From: Mucilaginibacter sp. SG564 | GTDB taxonomy: Bacteria > Bacteroidota > Bacteroidia > Sphingobacteriales > Sphingobacteriaceae | Reading direction: 5' to 3' | NCBI RefSeq assembly: GCF_013149275.1 | Contig: NZ_JABGNA010000003.1 | Span: 514,805 to 578,804, forward strand | Length of the DNA: 64,000 nt | Shown: positions 37,408-45,304 of the stretch, in pieces | How positions within the stretch are numbered: the first letter of the stretch is position 1 | Layout: each line of letters starts with the position of its first letter | The notes under the pieces: generated by a model | Database searches by the model: none | Told to the model about the DNA's origin: nothing | Seen by the model: only the letters and a program-made list of their open reading frames with translations | Made by a program: the position numbers and the translations under genes

Positions 37408-37806
37408 TTATGCGCCCTGTACAGAATCGTTCCAGTTATCGGCAGTATCTTTTACTTTTGCTTTAGCTTCATTTACAGCATCTTCACCTGCTTCTTTTGC
37501 CTTACCTGCTACATCATGCACCTTTGATTTTACGGCGTCAACCACGTGTTCGCCTCTCTCGCGCAAATCGCTAACAGTACCGCTAAACCTTGATTTTGCC
37601 CTGTCAACGGCATTGCTGCCATATTCTTTGATATCATGAGCTGTTGATTGCGCTTTATTTTTAGCGGTACCAACCAAATCATTGATATAATCGGCAATGT
37701 CTTCTCTCAGGTCTCCGCCCTTTTCAGGAGCCAGTAACAAACCTAATGCGGCACCAGCTGCCGCGCCTACTAAAAGTGCTGCTATAATTTTTGCTTGATC
37801 TTTCAT
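37408..37806 (-). CDS. YtxH domain-containing protein
   Basis: About 132 residues from the ATG at 37804-37806. A longer ORF start 66 bp upstream gives an implausible Cys-rich leader. The N-terminus KIIAALLVGAAAGAALGLLLAPEKGGDLREDIADYI is the YtxH/gas-vesicle-like signature, a glycine-rich membrane helix followed by KG. The rest is a long, charged, alanine-rich helix with repeated VKDxAxKAKEAGEDAVNEAK-type segments resembling late-embryogenesis or apolipoprotein-like repeats. It is thought to be a membrane-anchored stress protein. It ends at the bidirectional terminator. Confidence 0.85.
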   Translation of the reverse strand: MKDQAKIIAALLVGAAAGAALGLLLAPEKGGDLREDIADYINDLVGTAKNKAQSTAHDIKEYGSNAVDRAKSRFSGTVSDLRERGEHVVDAVKSKVHDVAGKAKEAGEDAVNEAKAKVKDTADNWNDSVQGA

Positions 37807-37919
37807 GTTCAATTTTTTAGTTAGATGATTTAATCTGGGTTGATATAAACAACAACAATGCCAGTTTTGCAAGCAGCTAAACCTTGCTTCCTGAGAAGAA
37901 CTAAATCTCTCTAAATAAA

Positions 37920-38336
37920 TTACTGATTGGTTTTATTTTTCCTTATAAAGAGATTTATAAAATCTCCAATTAGAAAATATGCCATTAATAATAGCATCAC
38001 CAGCAATGCTATTAGTTTTACTGATAAGATATGGCTTACGTTTTTAAAATCCCGTACAAACACTAAAGTGATAATAGCTTCCGTTATCGCAACTACAATA
38101 TACATGAATTTAAACTTTATCCTTTTGTTGTTTATTTCTCTGATGCCATTCAAGATCATATATGTCGGAAAATTTAGGATCAGAAATAGAACTATAAAAA
38201 CCCCGCTTTTGGAACCAGCTGACATTGACGAATAATCTTGAAATTCGTGTAATTGAATAAAGGAGATAACGGAAAATATTATAAATATGAGTGATAAAAT
38301 CAACCTAACGATTCCGCTATTACATTTACCATACAA
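37920..38336 (-). CDS. Hypothetical polytopic membrane protein
   Basis: A 138-residue protein with about four hydrophobic segments, near residues 10-27, 45-62, 77-93 and 106-128. Loops are short and the C-terminus is basic (IRKNKTNQ). I recognise no family. It lies 113 bp upstream of the YtxH gene on the same strand and may be read with it. The local sequence is AT-rich. Confidence 0.55.
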   Translation of the reverse strand: MYGKCNSGIVRLILSLIFIIFSVISFIQLHEFQDYSSMSAGSKSGVFIVLFLILNFPTYMILNGIREINNKRIKFKFMYIVVAITEAIITLVFVRDFKNVSHILSVKLIALLVMLLLMAYFLIGDFINLFIRKNKTNQ

Positions 38337-38410
38337 ATAAGATTTAGTTATTATAAAACTACCACTTGCATTTCAATTTAACACCATAGATACAAAGAAT
38401 TTTACCCACA

Positions 38411-38438
38411 AAAAAAGGCATCCACTAAGTGGATGCCT
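38411..38438 (-). terminator. Terminator of the cold-shock gene
   Basis: The perfect palindrome AGGCATCCACT-A-AGTGGATGCCT is followed on the minus strand by a run of seven T. It lies 25 bp downstream of the cold-shock stop codon. Confidence 0.85.
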
Positions 38439-38462
38439 GTATGCTTAATGGTTATATTATAA

Positions 38463-38657
38463 TTAAATAACTTTTACATTTACCGCATTTAAGCCTTTTC
38501 TTCCGTTCTCTACTTCAAACTCTACTTTATCATTTTCACGGATTTCGTCGATCAGGCCTGTTGAATGAACAAAGATGTCTTGACCACCACCTGTTGGTGT
38601 AATAAAACCAAAACCTTTTGTTTCATTGAAAAATTTTACTGTTCCTTCTTTTTGCAT
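38463..38657 (-). CDS. Cold-shock domain protein (CspA family)
   Basis: A 64-residue cold-shock protein from MQKEGTVKFFNETKGFGFI. The RNP1 motif KGFGFIT and RNP2 motif DIFVH are intact, with the conserved aromatic residues that bind single-stranded RNA and DNA. The end NGRKGLNAVNVKVI is typical. A longer ORF start exists at 38735, but the promoter motif TTG-N19-TACCTTG falls inside that extension, so the short start is taken. It probably acts as an RNA chaperone. It is a single gene with its own terminator. Confidence 0.95.
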   Translation of the reverse strand: MQKEGTVKFFNETKGFGFITPTGGGQDIFVHSTGLIDEIRENDKVEFEVENGRKGLNAVNVKVI

Positions 38658-38678
38658 TATTTTATTTATTAAAGTCCG

Positions 38679-38707
38679 CAAGGTACAACAATATTTCAGA
38701 AACCCAA
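38679..38707 (-). promoter_or_regulatory. Candidate promoter of the cold-shock gene
   Basis: On the minus strand TTG (38705-38707) is followed after 19 bp by TACCTTG (38679-38685), close to the Bacteroidota -33/-7 arrangement. It sits 22 bp upstream of the start codon. Confidence 0.45.
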
Positions 38708-38831
38708 GTCTATGGGGTAAATCCACTATCATCACAATTAGTTAAATACCTTATTTACAGACAATAAGACCATCTAAAAAAAATTACCGCCACATGAATG
38801 CTCCCGTTCCCTGGTTAATTTTCAAAATGGG

Positions 38832-38839
38832 TATGTTTG
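38832..38839 (+). promoter_or_regulatory. Candidate -7 motif for the HAD gene
   Basis: TATGTTTG fully matches TAnnTTTG, 20 bp upstream of the ATG at 38860. It lies inside a longer ORF extension and so supports the shorter start. No clear -33 element was seen. Confidence 0.4.
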
Positions 38840-38859
38840 CCAAAAAAAAATTCACGTAC

Positions 38860-39513
38860 ATGAAAGCCTTTATTTTCGATTTGAACGGAACCATGATCAA
38901 TGACATGCCCTACCACACCAAAGCCTGGCAAACCTTATTAAATGACCAGCTGGGCGGCAGTTTTACCTGGGACGAAGTGAAGCAGCAGATGTATGGCAAA
39001 AACCCCGAAGTGCTGGTACGCATGTTTGGCCCCGAGAGGTTCACACTGGAAGAAATGAACAAATTATCGTACGAGAAAGAAGAAAAATATCAGCAGGAAT
39101 TTTTACCGCACCTGGCCCTTTTGCCCGGCTTACCGGAGTTTTTAGAAGCAGCTTATCAGCGGGGTATTCCCATGGCGATAGGCTCGGCAGCTATCCCTTT
39201 CAATATCGATTTTGTGTTGGATAACCTTAACATCAGGCACTATTTTAAGGCCATTGTAAGCGCCGATGATGTATTGCTAAGCAAACCGCATCCCGAAACA
39301 TTTTTAAAGGCAGCGGCCCTGCTTAATACAAATCCTACTGATTGTACTGTATTTGAAGATGTACCCAAAGGCGCCGAAGCGGCTGCCAATGCCGGCATGA
39401 GGGCCGTAGTGATCACTACTACCCACGAACCACATGAATTTGAAAGGCTGACCAATGTACAACACTTCTCAGCCGATTTTACAGATGAATATTTTGAGGA
39501 GCTGCTGGGATAA
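38860..39513 (+). CDS. HAD superfamily hydrolase, beta-phosphoglucomutase-like
   Basis: About 217 residues from MKAFIFDLNGTMINDMPYH. A longer ORF from 38794 is less likely because a promoter motif lies inside it. Motif I is FDLNGT: the nucleophile aspartate is present but the second acidic position is asparagine instead of the usual aspartate (DxDGT). Motif II is GSAAI, motif III is the lysine in SKPHPETF, and motif IV is FEDVPKGAEAA. The helical cap with HTKAW resembles beta-phosphoglucomutase and phosphatases of that class. The D-to-N change may make it a phosphatase or affect acid/base catalysis. Confidence 0.85.
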   Translation: MKAFIFDLNGTMINDMPYHTKAWQTLLNDQLGGSFTWDEVKQQMYGKNPEVLVRMFGPERFTLEEMNKLSYEKEEKYQQEFLPHLALLPGLPEFLEAAYQRGIPMAIGSAAIPFNIDFVLDNLNIRHYFKAIVSADDVLLSKPHPETFLKAAALLNTNPTDCTVFEDVPKGAEAAANAGMRAVVITTTHEPHEFERLTNVQHFSADFTDEYFEELLG

Positions 39514-39522
39514 AATATAAAA

Positions 39523-39599
39523 GGCTGTCATGCTGAGCTTGTCGAAACATGGTGGGCAGGCCTCTGCGCACGCCCTTCGACAGGCTCAGGGTGACAGCC
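39523..39599. repeat. Dispersed inverted repeat (CTGAGCTTGTCGAA family)
   Basis: GGCTGTCA...TGACAGCC arms enclose CTGAGCTTGTCGAA and its partner TTCGACAGGCTCAG, forming a hairpin of roughly 24 paired bases. A related copy lies at 48853-48924. The position, between the convergent HAD and lysA genes, suggests a termination role. Confidence 0.82.
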
Positions 39600-39618
39600 C
39601 TGTTTTAATTCAGCTTAT

Positions 39619-40788
39619 TTACTCCGAATATATACTCCCTACCCTATCGCGCAGGTTATAGCCTGATGCCATTACTTCGCCATAAGCCCCAGCGGTACGT
39701 ATGGCAATCAGGTCACCGCGGAATGATTCTGGGAATTCTACATCCTTCTGAAAACAATCCGTGCTCTCGCAGATAGGACCAACCACGTCGTATTTTATTT
39801 GTCCATAGTCCATGGTCGATGGTCCATGGTCTTGTCTACTTATATTCTCTATCTGATGATAAGCCTGGTAAAGCATGGGGCGCATCAGTTCGGTCATGCC
39901 GGCATCCAGTACCAGGAAGTTTTTCTTTAGGCCGTTCTTCACGTATAGTACCCGTGATATGAGCGATGCGCTTTGGGCTACCAGTGCGCGACCTAATTCA
40001 AAATGCACTTCCTGACCGGGTTTTACGTTCAGGAAATTCTTGAACACCTGGAAATAGTTTTCAAAATCGGCTATGTTACCATCGGGATTATAATAATCTA
40101 CACCAAGACCGCCACCTGTATTCAATACTTTAACCGGGAAGCCATGATCCTCGAACCAGTCCTGCATTTCGTTGATGCGGGTACACAGGTTTTTGTATAC
40201 TTCCAGATCGGTTATTTGGGAGCCGATATGGAAATGGATGCCTAAAAATTCCAGGTTTTTACATTGACGCAAAGCGGTTGCCACATCGGGCAGCTGCCAT
40301 ATGTTGATACCGAATTTATTTTCATCAAGACCGGTGGTAATAAAATGATGGGTATGCGCATCCACATTCGGGTTGATGCGGATAGCTACCTTGGCTCTTT
40401 TGCCTTTGGCAGCGGCCAGGCCATCAATAATATTCAGTTCCTGTACTGATTCTACATTGAAACAAAAGATATCGGTATCCAGACCCAGGTTTATTTCCTT
40501 GTCCGATTTACCTACGCCAGCAAACACGATCTTGCCTTTGTCAAAACCACGGTCGATAGCTGCCCTTACCTCGTTACCGCTCACACAATCGGCCCCAAAA
40601 CCAAAAGACTGGATCATCTCCAGCACCCGCGGATTAAAGTTGGCCTTCATCGCGTAGTGCACATGAAACCCATGCTTAGCCGAAGCATCGCGGGCCGCGG
40701 TAAGCGTTTGGCGCAATACCTCCAGATCGTAGTAGTAGAATGGTGTATCTAAACCTTGGAATTTATTTATTATATCTGTATTGAACAT
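39619..40788 (-). CDS. lysA: Diaminopimelate decarboxylase
   Basis: A 389-residue PLP enzyme of fold type III. The PLP lysine lies in the N-terminal barrel motif HYAMKANFNPRVL, near residue 46. HIGSQI and NTGGGLGVDYY are the barrel phosphate-binding segments. The C-terminal domain has GPICESTDCF (the active-site cysteine and neighbours) and RTAGAYGEVMASGYNLR. It decarboxylates meso-diaminopimelate to lysine, the last step of lysine synthesis. It starts 61 bp downstream of the aspartate kinase gene on the same strand, forming a lysC-lysA pair. Confidence 0.96.
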   Translation of the reverse strand: MFNTDIINKFQGLDTPFYYYDLEVLRQTLTAARDASAKHGFHVHYAMKANFNPRVLEMIQSFGFGADCVSGNEVRAAIDRGFDKGKIVFAGVGKSDKEINLGLDTDIFCFNVESVQELNIIDGLAAAKGKRAKVAIRINPNVDAHTHHFITTGLDENKFGINIWQLPDVATALRQCKNLEFLGIHFHIGSQITDLEVYKNLCTRINEMQDWFEDHGFPVKVLNTGGGLGVDYYNPDGNIADFENYFQVFKNFLNVKPGQEVHFELGRALVAQSASLISRVLYVKNGLKKNFLVLDAGMTELMRPMLYQAYHQIENISRQDHGPSTMDYGQIKYDVVGPICESTDCFQKDVEFPESFRGDLIAIRTAGAYGEVMASGYNLRDRVGSIYSE

Positions 40789-40849
40789 TATTTTAAGTCA
40801 AAAATCAAAATTAAAAAGTCAAAAATATGCGAAGAAACTAAATCCGAAA

Positions 40850-42160
40850 TCAGAACAACCTGTTGTGCAGGCTCCTCAAAGTCTCTATTTTATCTTCGGT
40901 TTTTACCAGTAGCGACAGGTTATGGTCGCTGCCGCCATAGGATATCATCCTCAGCGGGATATGTTTTACGGCTTCCAGTACCCTTGCCGCATAGCCGTGC
41001 TTTTCGGCGCCAAAATCGCCTACCACGCAAATAATGGTATGGTTTACATCCAACTCAACCGAACCAAAAGCGTTCAGCTCGGTGGTGATATCGCCCAGGT
41101 AGGTGGTGTCATCAATAGTTAAGGATACGGCCACTTCCGAGGTGGTGATCATATCGATAGAAGTTTTGTACCGCTCAAATACTTCGAAAACTTTACGCAA
41201 AAAACCATGCGCCAATAGCATCCGGCTTGACTGGATCTTGATGGCCGTAATGCCATCCTTGGCAGCGATGGATTTGATCTTGTCCTTCTCGCTGGTATTG
41301 GTGATGAGCGTACCCTTTGCCTGCGGATCCATGGTATTGAGCAAACGCACCGGGATCTTATATTTTTGTGCCGGGAACACGCTCTGCGGATGCAATATCT
41401 TAGCACCAAAGTAAGCCAGTTCGGCAGCTTCATCAAATGACAGCTGGGCAATGGGCTGAGTACCCTTCACAATACGCGGATCGTTGTTGTGCATGCCGTC
41501 GATATCTGTCCATATCTGTACCTCTTCGCTGCGGATACCCGCGCCTATCAGGGATGCGGTATAATCACTGCCACCACGGCGCAGATTATCAACCTCGCCA
41601 AAGGCGTTGCGACAAATGAAGCCTTGGGTAATGAACAGGTTTACTTGCGGGTATTTATCCAGCAACGGAGTTAATTTCTCGGTAATGTGGTCAACAACAG
41701 GTTCGTTATCCTCATCTATCTTCATAAAATCAAGCGCGGGTAACAGTACCGATGGTACGCCGATCTGTTTCAGGTAAACGTGGTACAGCGTGGTCGACAA
41801 TAATTCGCCTTGAGCCAGGATGATCTTATCTTCGATAGTGGTAAACAGATCATTAGCCAGGTTGCTGAGTACCGAAAAATGGTAATCGATAACCTCTTTG
41901 CCTTGTTTTAAAAATTCGTCATCAGTAAACAGTTCCTTGATAAACAGTTCGTACTTATCCTTCAGCAGCTTAATGAGGGTAATGGTCTTTTGCTTATCGC
42001 CTGTGAGATAAGCCTGTCCAATTTCAACCAGGCTGTTGGTGGTGCCTGATACTGCCGAAAGCACAACAATCTGCCTTTCAGTGGGATTAATGATGTCGAG
42101 CAGATTTTTCATACGCGCGGGGCTACCCACCGATGTTCCGCCAAATTTTAAAACTTTCAT
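40850..42160 (-). CDS. lysC: Aspartate kinase
   Basis: A 436-residue aspartokinase. The start MKVLKFGGTSVGSPARM carries the KFGGTS catalytic motif. GFICRNAFGEVDNLRRGGSDYTASLIGAGI is the second conserved segment, with RGGSDYTA binding aspartate and ATP. Two C-terminal ACT domains (near residues 310-435) provide allosteric control by end products such as lysine. It makes aspartyl phosphate, the first step to lysine, threonine and methionine. With lysA directly downstream, the pair supports lysine synthesis. A 26-bp dyad lies 25 bp upstream of its start. Confidence 0.96.
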   Translation of the reverse strand: MKVLKFGGTSVGSPARMKNLLDIINPTERQIVVLSAVSGTTNSLVEIGQAYLTGDKQKTITLIKLLKDKYELFIKELFTDDEFLKQGKEVIDYHFSVLSNLANDLFTTIEDKIILAQGELLSTTLYHVYLKQIGVPSVLLPALDFMKIDEDNEPVVDHITEKLTPLLDKYPQVNLFITQGFICRNAFGEVDNLRRGGSDYTASLIGAGIRSEEVQIWTDIDGMHNNDPRIVKGTQPIAQLSFDEAAELAYFGAKILHPQSVFPAQKYKIPVRLLNTMDPQAKGTLITNTSEKDKIKSIAAKDGITAIKIQSSRMLLAHGFLRKVFEVFERYKTSIDMITTSEVAVSLTIDDTTYLGDITTELNAFGSVELDVNHTIICVVGDFGAEKHGYAARVLEAVKHIPLRMISYGGSDHNLSLLVKTEDKIETLRSLHNRLF

Positions 42161-42184
42161 TTTTTAGCTTGTATGTTCTATTGC

Positions 42185-42210
42185 ATACCGGCAAAAAAAG
42201 GTACCGGTAT
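42185..42210. promoter_or_regulatory. Dyad upstream of lysC
   Basis: ATACCGG (42185-42191) and CCGGTAT (42204-42210) form an inverted repeat around a short A-run, 24 bp upstream of the lysC start. It may be an operator or a leader hairpin. No lysine riboswitch structure is evident. Confidence 0.3.
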
Positions 42211-42288
42211 TTGAGGCGCTAAAAATAAGATTTTAAAATACTTATAGCCTATATTCGAGGCAAATTAATCTCAATTAAATAAGGGCCT

Positions 42289-43752
42289 TTACTTGGCTTT
42301 ATTTAATGAAGACAATATCAGCTCTTTTACCTTTTCCATTACGGCATCATGCTTTTCCGCAGTAATATAATTTTTAACAACAATATCTGGTATTAAGCCA
42401 TGTTTGGAGTGATGATCGCTGGCTGTGGTGCTTTCCCAATACCGCGGCAAATGGAGCAACAAGCCGCTATTAGGTAGTCTGATGGTCGAAAAGCCGCCAT
42501 CGGAGCCTGCCTCGGCCCCACCTGTCTCTTCGCCGATAACGGTTACTTTACATTGATTTTTCAGACTGGCAGCAAATATGCTCGCTGCAGAAAACGTTCC
42601 CTTATCTACAAGTAAATAAATATTTTTATCAAAATGATACTCAGCGGCTGGATATAATTTGGGGAGCTGGCGCCAGCTATAATTATAAGGCTGCACTTTA
42701 TCCGTGGTTTTCTGGGGCTGATCATTTCCGGCATCATGCAGTATATAATCATTAAAAGTGATCTTGTTAACCGGTATTTGCGCAGCTTCTATCTGGGTAA
42801 ATTCGTTTTTAATCAGATAACGCATCAAATCGCCACCAACAACAGGAAGTCCACCAGTATTACCCCGAATATCAATCACCAGGTTTTTGATCTTATCATC
42901 TTGCATCCGTTTAAAAAACTGTTCATGAAAACCCTGGTAATAATTAAAATAAGAGAATCCCTTGATCTTTAATACCGCTGTCGATGGTACAGCTGTCGGG
43001 TAATCAACGGATACCACCTTGTTAAGCTCATCCTTTGTTTTTTCAAGTAGTTCTTTGATCTGATCGGCTCCCATAGTACGTTTGGCATGAAACGCTTTCA
43101 GGTGCAGGGTACTGTTTCTGTTTAAAGTATCCATTACCTCCAGATCATAAACCGGTTTATAGCCAAACACATTCCCATATACCGAGCTAAAACCAACACC
43201 CTGCAGTTGATAATCGGTCCACTGTTCACTTAAATCCTCACCCGATACATATTTTTTCAAGGTGGTAATGATCTGATCTGATGGTAAACCATCTATACTT
43301 TTTACTGTCAAAATGTAGCGTTTGGATGTGTCTTTAGCACTTTTTATCCGTAAAAGTAATTTACCATCCTGAACCGTCAGAAAAGGAGTCAGATGATCAA
43401 CCGGGTATTTATTTTGCCAGTTGATATAGGCTCTCGAATAAAATAAACCCGTATGCCCCGAACGAATACCGGCAATAACCGGCTGCAATACCCGCCAAAA
43501 TTCAATTTCAGTCATGGGTTTATTAATCATTGCGGCGGCGTTTATAAAAGCACTATCCAAAGCAGCTTTGCTTTGGTAACGGTACAAGCTGGCGTGTGCT
43601 TCTATCAATACATTTTTCAAAAATGCAAGGTCGTCAACCAACTGCGTTTGCGTATAGGTTTTTGAGGGTGTATACGTGGTATCTATCTGCGCGCTTACCT
43701 TTCCTGCCAGGAGTAGCAGAATTATCAGCAAGCCATTTTTTAATCGTTTCAA
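42289..43752 (-). CDS. S41 family peptidase
   Basis: A 487-residue secreted protease-like protein with signal peptide (MKRLKNGLLIILLLLAGKVSA). The tail-specific protease core follows: NLVIDIRGNTGG near residue 288 is the conserved strand. The nucleophile serine is in GTFSAASIFAA near residue 387, followed by GEETGG. There is an N-terminal helical region of about 130 residues and no clear PDZ domain. S41 enzymes process or degrade periplasmic proteins. It is transcribed alone with the neighbours on the same strand. Confidence 0.85.
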   Translation of the reverse strand: MKRLKNGLLIILLLLAGKVSAQIDTTYTPSKTYTQTQLVDDLAFLKNVLIEAHASLYRYQSKAALDSAFINAAAMINKPMTEIEFWRVLQPVIAGIRSGHTGLFYSRAYINWQNKYPVDHLTPFLTVQDGKLLLRIKSAKDTSKRYILTVKSIDGLPSDQIITTLKKYVSGEDLSEQWTDYQLQGVGFSSVYGNVFGYKPVYDLEVMDTLNRNSTLHLKAFHAKRTMGADQIKELLEKTKDELNKVVSVDYPTAVPSTAVLKIKGFSYFNYYQGFHEQFFKRMQDDKIKNLVIDIRGNTGGLPVVGGDLMRYLIKNEFTQIEAAQIPVNKITFNDYILHDAGNDQPQKTTDKVQPYNYSWRQLPKLYPAAEYHFDKNIYLLVDKGTFSAASIFAASLKNQCKVTVIGEETGGAEAGSDGGFSTIRLPNSGLLLHLPRYWESTTASDHHSKHGLIPDIVVKNYITAEKHDAVMEKVKELILSSLNKAK

Positions 43753-43828
43753 TTGAGATGGGGTTTACCTATAAAAATAGATATTATCTCAAGTACGCTA
43801 AGTAAAAACTTTGTTGCTTAAGCGGGCT

Positions 43829-45175
43829 TTAAAACGCCTCATTCAGTCCCAGGAAGAAGCCCTTGGAACCGTATTTACCCCAGGCATAATCCAGGCACAG
43901 GTTGGTACGCGTAGCCTTGTTAAACAGCACCCGTAAACCACCGCCGCCACCTGGCTGCCACACCTGAAATAGTTTGGTACCCAGCTCATCATTGGCGGTT
44001 TGCATATTGAAGAAAGTAACCCCGCTTACAAAACCATTCCGGAGTATCGGGAAACGGTATTCCACTTCGGAGTAGTTATACTGGGTGCCTTTGAAATAAG
44101 TAGATGTATAGCCCCTGCCGCTGCGGAAACTGCCATCGCGCGCAGTGCCCGGAACCTCCAGGTAAGGCAATGTACCACCAAGCAAGTAGGAACCCCAGTT
44201 CCAGAACGCGATTACATGCTCGGGATGGCTTTCGGACAAACTGAAATACTTCCTGAAATCGGTGGTAAACTGTACCGCGTTTTTGGTACTGCCTATCCAG
44301 GTTTGATTAACCCGAAAACCGGCATCGACATAAATACCCTTATAGGCCCGATTCTGGTTATCGCGTGTAGTATACTGCACGTTAAAAAGCAGCCCGTTTG
44401 CCGAGTAACGGTCCTGCGGAAGTCCATGTTGTTCGTTATAGATACGGGATGGGGTTAACTTATTGGTGGTATCTTTGGCTTCAATATTCCGCCGGATATC
44501 AAAGGATACCCCCGCCCCAACAAAAAGGCCTTTCTGAATTTCTTTATACACCTTTTCCCTGAAATTAAAATACAGCGATTTAAGCGTATACACTTTGCGC
44601 TGCGGATCGGCCAGTATTTTATCTGCTTCACTTCCTTCTACATTCTGCCGGCCAATACCCAGGCCAAAGTCGGGTGTAACGGTTTTAGCGGCAACAAGGC
44701 TACCCTGAAAATTCCATTTATTGCCCGGCGTGTAAACGTTATGGTTCACATAAAAATAAATAATACCCTTGGTAGTGATAGAAGCTGATGTAGCCGCTAC
44801 AGACAACAGCGTATTGGGGTCGTTCCCTAATTTACGACCAGCCACTGCCTTGATCCCGATCTGCGAACCGATAGTGGGATTTGCCGCCACATTGGGAATA
44901 ATGGTAATACCCGATGATTTTTTCAGAACAGAATCGGGCTTTTTATGCGGATGAAGAATTGCATTTGCCAAATCGCCTATATCATATTGTTTAGAAAGCG
45001 TTGCTGCTTCCTTGCTTCGCATTGTCAAGGCCTGTTTCCGCAAGGAATCTTTTTTTAAAGAATCGGCACCGGCAACCTGGGCGCTGACATTATTAGTCAA
45101 GCCTGCCCATAGTACCAGTATTAAAATATTAAACGCTAAATAAAACCTTCGCTTTGTTATATGTTGTGTTTTCAG
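43829..45175 (-). CDS. BamA/TamA family outer membrane protein with non-ATG start
   Basis: The conserved part (423 residues) is a surface-antigen barrel: repeating amphipathic strands, GxGxSFDIRRN, RDNQNRAYKGIYVDAGFR and a final LGLNEAF aromatic end. The next in-frame start, TTG at 45100, would leave no export signal. Upstream in the same frame, before an in-frame stop at 45188-45190, the codons give a good signal peptide (KTQHITKRRFYLAFN, a hydrophobic core, then NNVSAQ). No ATG exists in this stretch; candidates are CTG (45173-45175) or ATC (45176-45178, 45179-45181). POTRA domains are absent, so it is a short BamA/TamA-like barrel, function unknown. Confidence 0.75.
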   Translation of the reverse strand: MKTQHITKRRFYLAFNILILVLWAGLTNNVSAQVAGADSLKKDSLRKQALTMRSKEAATLSKQYDIGDLANAILHPHKKPDSVLKKSSGITIIPNVAANPTIGSQIGIKAVAGRKLGNDPNTLLSVAATSASITTKGIIYFYVNHNVYTPGNKWNFQGSLVAAKTVTPDFGLGIGRQNVEGSEADKILADPQRKVYTLKSLYFNFREKVYKEIQKGLFVGAGVSFDIRRNIEAKDTTNKLTPSRIYNEQHGLPQDRYSANGLLFNVQYTTRDNQNRAYKGIYVDAGFRVNQTWIGSTKNAVQFTTDFRKYFSLSESHPEHVIAFWNWGSYLLGGTLPYLEVPGTARDGSFRSGRGYTSTYFKGTQYNYSEVEYRFPILRNGFVSGVTFFNMQTANDELGTKLFQVWQPGGGGGLRVLFNKATRTNLCLDYAWGKYGSKGFFLGLNEAF

Positions 45176-45304
45176 GATGATAAATATTTAATTCTCAATT
45201 ACTAATAGATCTGTTGTGATCAGTTAAACCAATTTCTAAACCCAACAATCCTCAAAATGTTTGATAATTAAATTATTCAAAGCTTGTTTTACCTACGCCG
45301 CGCA

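Noticed and set aside
40756..41034. Plus-strand open frame opposite lysC/lysA
   Set aside because: It is an antisense shadow of clear lysC sequence with no homology-like pattern.
42161..42288. Lysine riboswitch upstream of lysC
   Set aside because: The leader is too short and lacks the L-box architecture. Only a dyad is seen.
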